DNA from: an uncultured Clostridium sp.
GTDB taxonomy: Bacteria > Bacillota > Clostridia > Lachnospirales > Lachnospiraceae
Length of the DNA: 5,514 nt
Assembly (NCBI GenBank): GCA_958349075.1
Contig: CATWBR010000319.1
Location: 1-5,514 of the forward strand
Direction of reading: 5' to 3'
Part shown: piece by piece, positions 1 to 5,514 of the stretch
How the letters are laid out: every line of letters begins with the position of its first letter
Numbering within the stretch: position 1 is the stretch's first letter
Position numbers and translations under genes: made by a program
The notes under the pieces: model-generated
Database searches by the model: none
Told to the model about the DNA's origin: nothing
The model's input: the letters and a program-made list of their open reading frames with translations, nothing else

Positions 1-1
1 A

Positions 2-30
2 TACAATATAAATACATTTTAGAGGAGGGA
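2..30 (+). promoter_or_regulatory. AT-rich leader with possible -10 box and strong Shine-Dalgarno
   Basis: The first 20 bases are strikingly AT-rich compared with the genes that follow. TACAAT at 2-7 matches the TATAAT -10 consensus in five of six positions, and an overlapping TATAAA lies at 7-12. Any -35 box would be outside the window, so this is only a candidate promoter. The sequence could equally be an intergenic gap within a longer operon. GAGGAGGG at 23-30 is a near-consensus Shine-Dalgarno four bases before the ATG at 35, and it fixes the start of the first gene. The ribosome site is certain enough; the promoter is a weak inference. Confidence 0.35.
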
Positions 31-34
31 CAGA

Positions 35-1036
35 ATGGAAGAAAAAAATGTATGGAGAGATATTACAGATCCGAGAAGGGCAGAAACGGCCGATGATTTG
101 GAAGCGGGATTAAAAGAGCCGAAGTTTGAAAATATTGTAATCCCGGAGCGCTTCGGACCGGTACAGGAGAAGATTGACGATCATAAAATCAAGCGGTATG
201 CATTCGAACTGGATGATTATCTTCCATGGTCGATGGCGGAGGGGGAGAATCCGTTTGGTTCACGAAGAATTGCCCAGGCCGGGCTGCTGACAAATGATAT
301 TGTCCAGTTGTTTACGCTTGCCTACCGGGGAAGCAGGGTAATCGGGCTTCACACTGAGGCGCAGCTCTGGTTTAAAAGTCCTGCCTGGATTGATGAAGCC
401 GTAACTCTGGAGGGAGCTTATACGGACGCATACGAAAAGAGGGGGCAGGGTTACGTAGTTCTGGAAGCCGGGGTAAAAGGAGAGGACGGCAGGGAGATTG
501 TCAGTTACCGGGGCGTCGAGATTTTCCAGACTACGCCGGGCAACATAGCCGGGCGGGCTTCTGCGTCACCGGATAAGAAAGTCACCGGTGAGATACCGGA
601 GGGAGCCAGATTTATTGTAAAAGCACCGGAGGATTTGAAGTCCGGGGATGCGCTTTTACCGCTGCCGAAAAATATTACGGCCGAGCAGGCAGCGGTATTC
701 TCCAGGGTCGGGGAGTTTGTCATCAACATCCACAATAATCTGGAGACGGCGAGAAAGGGAAATCTCAGAATTCCAATCGTACAGGGAGCGCAGTTCTTCT
801 GTACGCTGACAGAACTGATGACACGTACATTCGGCGCTAATTTCTTCACGGACGGCTGGCTGAGGGTGAAGTTTATTGCACCTGTCAAGGTGTTTGAGCC
901 GTTCGAGGCGGCAGGTATTATAACGGATATTATACCGACGAAAGACGGCAGAAGGAAAGTGGAACTTGAGGTATGGGTAAGAAGAGGCTCTGATAAGAGG
1001 CTTGCGGCGATTGGCTGGGCAAGCTGCATTATCTGA
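35..1036 (+). CDS. Double hot-dog (MaoC/FAS1-like) acyl dehydratase/hydratase family protein
   Basis: This 333-residue protein appears to consist of two fused hot-dog folds, the usual layout of double hot-dog enoyl-CoA hydratases and MaoC-like dehydratases, which add or remove water on acyl-CoA thioesters in the cytoplasm. The N-terminal half spans about residues 50-165. It has a helix-like stretch (AQAGLLTNDIVQLF, 80-93) and then strands around HTEAQLWFKSPAWIDE (106-121) and RGQGYVVLEAGV (136-147), typical of the family. The C-terminal half spans about 213-333. Its NIHNNLETARKG (231-242) followed by PIVQGAQFF (247-255) matches the hydratase-2 pattern of a catalytic His, then ARxxG and PI(V)xG. 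His233 fits the catalytic His, but the Asp normally five residues earlier is Phe228, with Glu227 next to it, so the usual Asp/His dyad is incomplete. The ATG start is supported by the strong Shine-Dalgarno at 23-30. The gene lies 25 bases before the ThDP enzyme, so co-transcription is likely. The fold assignment is fairly secure; the substrate is unknown, and a non-catalytic acyl-CoA-binding role is possible. Confidence 0.75.
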   Translation: MEEKNVWRDITDPRRAETADDLEAGLKEPKFENIVIPERFGPVQEKIDDHKIKRYAFELDDYLPWSMAEGENPFGSRRIAQAGLLTNDIVQLFTLAYRGSRVIGLHTEAQLWFKSPAWIDEAVTLEGAYTDAYEKRGQGYVVLEAGVKGEDGREIVSYRGVEIFQTTPGNIAGRASASPDKKVTGEIPEGARFIVKAPEDLKSGDALLPLPKNITAEQAAVFSRVGEFVINIHNNLETARKGNLRIPIVQGAQFFCTLTELMTRTFGANFFTDGWLRVKFIAPVKVFEPFEAAGIITDIIPTKDGRRKVELEVWVRRGSDKRLAAIGWASCII

Positions 1037-1050
1037 CGGCCAATTGAGAA

Positions 1051-1055
1051 AGGGG
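1051..1055 (+). promoter_or_regulatory. Ribosome binding site that sets the start of the ThDP enzyme gene
   Basis: AGGGG, preceded by GAGAA, sits six bases before the ATG at 1062. The same frame is open back to a TTG at 1002 inside the upstream gene. That TTG has no purine-rich ribosome site, and the 20 extra residues would fall before the normal N-terminus of this enzyme family. The ATG at 1062 is therefore the better start. Confidence 0.8.
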
Positions 1056-1061
1056 CAGAAT

Positions 1062-2720
1062 ATGGGAGAACAGTTGCGTGGAGGAGAGCTGGTTGTCAAG
1101 GTTCTCGAGGAGTTCGGAGCGAAGGCGGTATTCGGGGTGCCGGGGGGACAGACTTTATTCGTTACCGATCCCCTGTTGGATACATCAATCCGTTTCATTC
1201 ACACGAGACATGAAAACGGAGCAGCCTGTGCCGCGGACGGCTGGGGGCGTATGACGGGAGAGCCTGGAATCTGCCTGGCTACGACGGGACCGGGCGCCAC
1301 CAACCTGGTGACCGGGATTGGAGGGGCGTTCAGGGATTCAAGCCCAATGATTGCATTGATTTTTCAAAACCGCCTTCCGGATGTGGGAAAAGGCGACGCA
1401 CAGGAATGCGATCATGAACAGGTATTTACCGGGATTTGTAAAAAATATATTGCGGTCCGCGATGTGTCAACGGTCCAGTGGGCGATGAGAGAGGCATACC
1501 GGGTTGCAAAGAGCGGCCGGCCGGGGCCGGTTGTAGTCGATCTGTTCCGGGATGTCATAGAAAACCAGACGGCGGAGTACAGGCCCAGAAGGCCGGAACA
1601 GTACTGCGTTGTGGCAGATTCGGTAGCGAATGAAGAGACGGTTGCCCGTGCTGCTGATGAATTGAAGCGCCATAAAAAAATATGTATTTGGGCCGGTAAC
1701 GGGGTAAAACTTGCAAAAGCATCCGGAGAGCTTAAGGAACTGTCTAAACTCCTCTGTGCGCCTGTGGTATGTACATATAACGGAATTGGAGCAATCGACT
1801 GCGGGTTTGAAAATTTTATCGGCCCGCGTTCCCGCCACGGCAGCAGAGTTGCGAGAAATGCAATCGAAGCTGCGGAATGTGTTGTTGTGGTCGGCTCTTC
1901 CCTGACTGCAATCAGTACCAACCGCTGGGAAATCACCGCAAAGCATGTAATACAGTTTGATATTCTGCCGGAGAACATCGGAAGGCATTACCCGGTGGAG
2001 GTCGGTGTGGTGGGAGACGCCGGGCGTTCTATAAAAAAGATTACGGAGTCTCTTCAAAGGGACGGATACAGGGGAGAGCCCTCCTTCCTAAATGAAATTC
2101 TGATACAGAAGGAAGAGTGGAAAAGAGAAGTGTTCAGCGGAAGCATCACTGATACGCTGGCATCCCCGGTTCCCCCGATTGCCCTTCATATGGAGCTTGA
2201 AAAAGTCCTCAGGGAGAACGGCGTATTTGTAGTGGATGCGGGGAACCCCGGCGCCTGGTCCCACTTAACCCATTTTCCAGATAATACCATGTATATGAAG
2301 CCGGTTAACTATGGTAATATGGGATTTGCACTGGGGGCGGCTCTGGGCAGCAAGGAGGCCTGCCCGGACAGAGAGGTAATCGCCCTGCTGGGAGACGGTT
2401 CCCTGGGAATGACGCTGGGAGAGCTGGAAACGATTGGAAGGGAGAAGCTGCCGGTTATTATCCTTTTGGTGAATGATTCTGCCTATGGGAATATACGTCA
2501 GGAAGAGCTTTATAAAATGGGGGACAACCGTTATACCGGGGTGGATTTTCCTGATATCGATTATCTGGATGTGGCGAGAGCGTTGGGAGTGGACGGATGC
2601 ATTGTGAGAAAAGCATCTGAAATTCCTACGGCGTTTGAAAGCGCCAGAAGCTCAGGTAAACCTTTTATGATAGAAGTAAAGCTGGACGGTTCCTATACGG
2701 TTTGGCCGGAGGCGTTTTAA
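1062..2720 (+). CDS. ThDP-dependent enzyme, IlvB/acetolactate synthase-like
   Basis: This 552-residue protein has the three-domain layout of the pyruvate oxidase/acetolactate synthase superfamily, which uses thiamine diphosphate to break or join carbon-carbon bonds next to a carbonyl, usually on 2-oxo acids. The N-terminal pyrimidine-binding domain (about 5-170) has FGVPGGQ (24-30), the cofactor-activating Glu51 in RHENGAACAADGWGR and TTGPGATNLVTG (74-85). A central Rossmann-like domain (about 190-330) follows. The C-terminal pyrophosphate domain has GDGSLGMTLGELE (444-456) and, 24 residues after GDG, Asn471, giving the GDG...N Mg-ThDP motif. Asp472 replaces the second Asn of the usual NN. 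Glu51 argues against glyoxylate carboligase, which has Val there. The RFDDR-like motif of acetolactate synthases is missing (GSSLTAISTNRW, 278-289), and no ilvN, ilvC or leu gene is adjacent. The context is a dehydratase-like gene upstream and a carboxylate transporter downstream. A catabolic 2-oxo-acid decarboxylase, acyloin synthase or lyase is more likely than branched-chain amino acid synthesis. The family is certain; the reaction is not known. Confidence 0.85.
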   Translation: MGEQLRGGELVVKVLEEFGAKAVFGVPGGQTLFVTDPLLDTSIRFIHTRHENGAACAADGWGRMTGEPGICLATTGPGATNLVTGIGGAFRDSSPMIALIFQNRLPDVGKGDAQECDHEQVFTGICKKYIAVRDVSTVQWAMREAYRVAKSGRPGPVVVDLFRDVIENQTAEYRPRRPEQYCVVADSVANEETVARAADELKRHKKICIWAGNGVKLAKASGELKELSKLLCAPVVCTYNGIGAIDCGFENFIGPRSRHGSRVARNAIEAAECVVVVGSSLTAISTNRWEITAKHVIQFDILPENIGRHYPVEVGVVGDAGRSIKKITESLQRDGYRGEPSFLNEILIQKEEWKREVFSGSITDTLASPVPPIALHMELEKVLRENGVFVVDAGNPGAWSHLTHFPDNTMYMKPVNYGNMGFALGAALGSKEACPDREVIALLGDGSLGMTLGELETIGREKLPVIILLVNDSAYGNIRQEELYKMGDNRYTGVDFPDIDYLDVARALGVDGCIVRKASEIPTAFESARSSGKPFMIEVKLDGSYTVWPEAF

Positions 2721-2795
2721 GAAACTGATAAGGCCTGAGAACAAACAGAGTTTCGTATATGGTGAGCAAGAAGAGAAGATGAGAGGAGAAGGTAT
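2721..2795 (+). other. Gap between the enzyme genes and tctC
   Basis: This 75-base spacer holds a weak inverted repeat, GAAACT (2721-2726) with AGTTTC (2749-2754) around a 22-base loop, and a short palindrome AGGCCT (2731-2736). No T-tract follows, so it does not look like a rho-independent terminator. No convincing -35/-10 pair is visible, which fits read-through from the enzyme genes into the transporter genes. The end of the gap is purine-rich, with AGGAG at 2784-2788, the ribosome site for tctC, seven bases before its ATG. Confidence 0.4.
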
Positions 2796-3761
2796 ATGAT
2801 GAAGAGACGAATGGCAGCAGCAGTCATGGCGGCGGCACTGGCAGTAACAGCACTCAGCGGATGTGGGGCAAAGGGGTATCCGTCCAAGAATGTAACCGTA
2901 ATCTGTCCATATTCGGCGGGGGGAACGACGGACTTGACGATCCGGGGAATGCTGGATGCAATCCCTGAGAAAACACTGCCGTCCGGTGTAAACATGGTTG
3001 TTTCCAATGTGGCCGGAGGCAGCGGGATAGTGGGAACCAGCCAGCTTTTGTCAAAAGAATCGGACGGTTATACAATCGGTGTTGTCAACTGTGATTTGAT
3101 ATTAAATAACGTGCTGGGGAACACGGACATAGCCTATGAGGATTTTTCTCTTTTGGGCTGCATTATGGATGATATTAATATTTTGATTGTTAAGGCGGAC
3201 GCGCCCTATCAGACCTTTGAAGAATTTATCGCTTATGCGAAAGAAAACCCGGGCGTAGCCATCGGTGACAGCGGGGCCGGGACGATTCCAAATCTCGCCA
3301 CGAAGGCTCTGAACAAGCATCTCGGGACGGAGTTTAAATCAGTTTCCTATGACAGCGCCGCCCCCAGCGTAATCGCTGTGGTAAGCGGGGAAATACCGGC
3401 TGCAATCTGTGCCACCCCGGCTGCAATGGGGCAGCTTCAGGCAGGAGAGATTAAGGCGATAGCAGTCACCAGCACGGAGCGCAGCGGATATATGCCGGAG
3501 GTGCCGGCCTGGAACGAAAGCTTTTCGGAGCTGGATGGGATAGAAGTCCCCGTATGGGTATTTATGGCGGCGAAAAAGGACATTCCGGAAGAGGCGAAGA
3601 CATTTTTAAAGGAAGCGTTTGCCGGGGCAATCACCTCCGAACGGTTTGCCGAAACGAGAAAGAATTTTTACATGGAGGCATCTGATTTTAAAAGCGAGGA
3701 AGAGATGATTGATTTTGTGAGGAAACAGTATGAGCTGTACAAATCCTTAGCGGAAGAGTAA
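2796..3761 (+). CDS. tctC: TTT transporter substrate-binding lipoprotein (TctC/Bug family)
   Basis: This 321-residue protein is the extracytoplasmic solute receptor of a tripartite tricarboxylate transporter. It captures a carboxylate outside the membrane and delivers it to TctA/TctB. The N-terminus has two Lys/Arg-rich residues pairs (MMKRR), a hydrophobic core (6-20) and a lipobox ALSGC ending at Cys23, so it should be lipid-anchored, as usual for binding proteins in Gram-positive bacteria. Family hallmarks follow in order: CPYSAGGTTDLTIR (37-50), which matches the PFxAGGxTD ligand loop with Asp46; NVAGGSGIVG (71-80); SDGYTIGV (89-96), matching the PDGYT motif; a second-lobe region near IGDSGAGTIPNLA (156-168); and VPVWVFMAAKKDIPEE (251-266). 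The length is normal for the family. Two adjacent ATGs (2796, 2799) are possible starts; 2796 has the better spacing from AGGAG at 2784-2788. The ligand could be a citrate-like tricarboxylate, a dicarboxylate, an aromatic acid or another organic acid; sequence alone does not decide. Confidence 0.92.
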   Translation: MMKRRMAAAVMAAALAVTALSGCGAKGYPSKNVTVICPYSAGGTTDLTIRGMLDAIPEKTLPSGVNMVVSNVAGGSGIVGTSQLLSKESDGYTIGVVNCDLILNNVLGNTDIAYEDFSLLGCIMDDINILIVKADAPYQTFEEFIAYAKENPGVAIGDSGAGTIPNLATKALNKHLGTEFKSVSYDSAAPSVIAVVSGEIPAAICATPAAMGQLQAGEIKAIAVTSTERSGYMPEVPAWNESFSELDGIEVPVWVFMAAKKDIPEEAKTFLKEAFAGAITSERFAETRKNFYMEASDFKSEEEMIDFVRKQYELYKSLAEE

Positions 3762-3838
3762 GAAGGGAAAGTGGGGCCGGAATGCAGTCTGCAGACAGTA
3801 ACGATAACCGGCCCCTGACCGGAATGCGGGGTGACTAA
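3762..3838 (+). promoter_or_regulatory. Structured tctC-tctB spacer with nested inverted repeats
   Basis: This 77-base gap contains a perfect 8-base inverted repeat, GGGGCCGG (3773-3780) with CCGGCCCC (3808-3815), enclosing 27 bases. Inside it is a perfect 10-base palindrome, GTCTGCAGAC (3787-3796). A 9-base direct repeat, CCGGAATGC, occurs at 3777-3785 and 3819-3827. There is no T-tract, so it is not a standard terminator. Four Cs (3812-3815) could instead pair with the GGGG (3828-3831) of the tctB ribosome site, as an alternative to the upstream stem. By analogy with other binding-protein transport operons, such a hairpin could protect the upstream tctC message or limit tctB/tctA expression. 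The repeats are seen directly; the role is inference. Confidence 0.45.
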
Positions 3839-4288
3839 ATGAAAAAATATAATTTGATGGCGGCAGCGGTCTTTGCGCTGATTGGCGCGGGTATGATAGC
3901 GGCGGTCAGCGGTTTCAAATATAATGGGCTGTCCGATATAGGTGCGGCATTCTGGCCCAGAGTCCTCGGAGTCCTTCTGATTGTACTGGCGGCCGCTTAC
4001 GCGGTGGAGACGCTTTTAGACAAGGAGGAAGCGGTCAGAATTGACTTTATGTCGGAGGGCCTGAAACGTGTTTACTCCATGTGCGGGATACTGCTTGTTT
4101 TTTCTGCCGGCATAAAGGTTCTCGGCTTCTTTTGCGGCGCTGTGTTCTTTATTCCGACCTGCATGTGGGTATTGGGGGAAAGGAGCCTTAGGAAGCTCAC
4201 ATTGATTACAGCGGGCGTGGTCCTGTTTGTTTATTTTGTGTTTGTAGTGCTGCTGCAGATTGGGCTGCCGAGCGGACTATTAATTTAG
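3839..4288 (+). CDS. tctB: TTT transporter small membrane subunit (TctB family)
   Basis: This 149-residue hydrophobic protein is the small, poorly conserved membrane subunit of the tripartite tricarboxylate transporter and pairs with TctA in the cytoplasmic membrane. Hydrophobic segments lie at about residues 5-24, 38-60, 80-112 (long enough for one or two passes) and 120-140, fitting the usual four- to five-helix TctB layout. GAAFWPRVLG (35-44) matches the family's G-x-x-F-x-P-R motif before helix two, and the C-terminus IGLPSGLLI resembles the common LPxG ending. A charged loop (61-76) separates the halves. The ribosome site GGGGTG at 3828-3833 sits five bases before the ATG. Identification depends partly on its place between tctC and tctA, because small TctB proteins diverge strongly. 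The size is normal for the family. Confidence 0.88.
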   Translation: MKKYNLMAAAVFALIGAGMIAAVSGFKYNGLSDIGAAFWPRVLGVLLIVLAAAYAVETLLDKEEAVRIDFMSEGLKRVYSMCGILLVFSAGIKVLGFFCGAVFFIPTCMWVLGERSLRKLTLITAGVVLFVYFVFVVLLQIGLPSGLLI

Positions 4289-4294
4289 GGGGGA
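4287..4294 (+). promoter_or_regulatory. tctA ribosome binding site overlapping the tctB stop codon
   Basis: AGGGGGGA begins within the TAG stop codon of tctB (4286-4288) and ends four bases before the tctA ATG at 4299. The ten-base intergenic gap and the overlap of stop and ribosome site suggest that translation of tctA is coupled to that of tctB, which would keep the two membrane subunits in balance. The site is seen; the coupling is inferred. Confidence 0.7.
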
Positions 4295-4298
4295 TAAA

Positions 4299-5514
4299 AT
4301 GGAGTTTTTTATTACTGCACTGGGGGAAGCGCTGCAGCCTCTGAACCTGCTTGTCATGCTGGCAGGCACTTTTGTCGGAATTGCGGCGGGGGCTATGCCC
4401 GGCCTCTCATCGGTCATGGCGCTGACGATCATGACGCCTTTTACCTTTTCGTTGGGAGGAAATTCCGGCTTCTTAATGCTGCTTGGCATATTTTGCGGCA
4501 GCATCTACGGCGGCTCAATCACGGCGATACTTATCAATACGCCCGGTACGGCTAATTCAGCCGCAACGTGTCTGGACGGATATCCTATGGCGAAAAACCT
4601 GGGCCAGCCGGGAAGGGCGTTGGGAATTTCCACGATGGCCTCTACATTTGGCGGGCTGTTCAGCGCCGCGGCGCTGTTTTTCACGGCTCCTCTTCTTGCC
4701 AGGGTGGCGCTCCGGTTCGGTTCTCCCGAATATTTCTCTATCGCTGTTTTTGGTATCAGCATAGTGACGGGCATCTCGTCAAAGTCGATTGTCAAAGGGC
4801 TGATTGGCGCTGTGATAGGACTGGTTTTGGGAACGGTCGGAATCGACGCCATCACGGGTACACCGCGTTATACCTTTGGCAGTTCGTATTTAACCGGAGG
4901 GATCAGCTTTGTCCCTCTTTTAATCGCTTTATACGCATTTTCGCAGGGGCTTAAGAACATGCAGTCCGGCGAGGACAGCGTGTCGGCGGGGAAAAAGGTA
5001 GAACTGGATCACGTCCTTCCGAACAAAAGCGATATCAAGCGGACGTTTCCCACGATACTGGGATGCAGCGTGATAGGAACCGTAATAGGAGCGATTCCGG
5101 GAACAGGAGGCGATATCGCCTCGTGGTTTGGATATACGCAGGCCAAACGTTTTTGCAGGCACAGGAATGAGTTCGGAAAAGGCGCGCCGGAAGGAATAGC
5201 TGCGCCTGAAGCGGCAAACAACGCAGTATCTGGCGGCGCTCTGATTCCGCTTCTCACGCTGGGAATACCGGGAGACGCGGGAACTGCGGTAATGCTCGGA
5301 GCGCTGATGATGCAGGGAATTATCCCGGGGCCGCTGCTTTTTAAAGAGCAGACGGAGAAGGTTTATATAATCATCATTGGCCTGATTATCGCCAATGTCA
5401 TGATGTGTCTTCTGGGTTATGGAGGACTGAAGTTCTTTGCCAAGATATCTTCAATCCCATCGGTCATTCTGACCCCGGTCGTTTTTATCTTCTGTTTCGT
5501 CGGAACGTATGCTT
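4299..5514 (+). CDS. tctA: TTT transporter large membrane subunit (TctA family), 3'-truncated by window edge
   Basis: An open frame from ATG 4299 continues without a stop for 405 residues to the edge; the family is usually about 500 residues, so roughly the last fifth is missing from view. TctA is the multi-helix subunit that forms the transport path for the carboxylate delivered by TctC. Signature motifs appear in order: AGAMPGLSSVMAL (30-42), matching the family's GxxPG loop; FCGSIYGGSITAILINTPGT (65-84) and DGYPMAKN (93-100); FGSPEYFSIAVFG (140-152); GTPRYTFG (187-194); then the second PG loop IPGTGGDIASWF (266-277), FGKGAPEGIAAPEAANNA (292-309), and GGALIPLLTLGIPGDAGTA (312-330). The two PG loops mark the internal repeat typical of this family. 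A hydrophilic loop at about 221-250 separates the halves. The strong ribosome site at 4287-4294 sets the start. There is no frameshift or internal stop, so the gene looks intact as far as it can be read. Confidence 0.95.
   Translation, partial: MEFFITALGEALQPLNLLVMLAGTFVGIAAGAMPGLSSVMALTIMTPFTFSLGGNSGFLMLLGIFCGSIYGGSITAILINTPGTANSAATCLDGYPMAKNLGQPGRALGISTMASTFGGLFSAAALFFTAPLLARVALRFGSPEYFSIAVFGISIVTGISSKSIVKGLIGAVIGLVLGTVGIDAITGTPRYTFGSSYLTGGISFVPLLIALYAFSQGLKNMQSGEDSVSAGKKVELDHVLPNKSDIKRTFPTILGCSVIGTVIGAIPGTGGDIASWFGYTQAKRFCRHRNEFGKGAPEGIAAPEAANNAVSGGALIPLLTLGIPGDAGTAVMLGALMMQGIIPGPLLFKEQTEKVYIIIIGLIIANVMMCLLGYGGLKFFAKISSIPSVILTPVVFIFCFVGTYA

Noticed and set aside
1002..1061. N-terminal extension of the ThDP enzyme from a TTG at 1002, overlapping the first gene by 35 bases.
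   Set aside because: There is no ribosome binding site before the TTG. ATG 1062 has AGGGG at good spacing and gives the normal family N-terminus.
505..1198. Two overlapping minus-strand open frames (505-1029 and 656-1198).
   Set aside because: They lie opposite the hot-dog gene and the start of the ThDP gene, have low-complexity translations without recognisable domains, and read as antisense shadows.
1510..1532. GC-rich GGCCGGCC...GGGGCCGG block that looks like a repeat or hairpin.
   Set aside because: It lies within the ThDP gene and encodes a conserved SGRPGPVVVD segment (151-160), so codon content explains it.
1412..2057. Minus-strand open frames (1412-1978, 1467-2057) of nearly 200 codons.
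   Set aside because: They are fully antisense to the well-supported ThDP enzyme gene and show no family motifs.
2721..2754. GAAACT/AGTTTC inverted repeat as a terminator after the ThDP gene.
   Set aside because: The stem is only six bases with two G-C pairs, the loop is 22 bases and no T-tract follows.
4483..4954. Plus-strand frames 4483-4764 and 4568-4954 and minus-strand frame 4505-4855.
   Set aside because: All overlap the tctA frame, which has continuous strong family motifs. Their translations are rich in Arg, Trp and Cys and unlike any known family.

Overview
The window suggests an anaerobic Firmicute, most likely a clostridial (Lachnospiraceae-like) bacterium. This rests on strong AGGAGG/GGGG-type ribosome binding sites, moderate GC with AT-rich gaps, and a solute-binding protein made as a Gram-positive-style lipoprotein. 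The taxonomic call is inference; there is no rRNA or marker gene here.

All five genes lie on the + strand, closely spaced, and read as one operon that runs off the right edge. Bases 1-34 are an AT-rich leader with a good Shine-Dalgarno. Bases 35-1036 encode a double hot-dog (MaoC/FAS1-like) acyl dehydratase or hydratase. Bases 1062-2720 encode a thiamine-diphosphate (ThDP) enzyme of the IlvB/acetolactate synthase superfamily, probably not a true acetolactate synthase. After a 75-base gap come the three parts of a tripartite tricarboxylate transporter (TTT): the TctC/Bug-type binding lipoprotein (2796-3761), the small membrane subunit TctB (3839-4288) and the large membrane subunit TctA (4299 to the edge). 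TctA is open for 405 residues and has no stop codon in the window.

The likely joint role is uptake of a carboxylate by TctC/TctB/TctA, followed by carbon-carbon bond cleavage or ligation by the ThDP enzyme and a hydration or dehydration step, probably on a CoA thioester, by the hot-dog protein. The substrate cannot be read from the sequence. No CoA ligase, CoA transferase, dehydrogenase or regulator is in view; these may lie outside the window. The most notable points are the unusual pairing of the two enzymes with a TTT transporter, departures from canonical catalytic motifs in both enzymes, and a structured 77-base spacer between tctC and tctB. I see no RNA genes, mobile elements, CRISPR arrays or clear rho-independent terminators.
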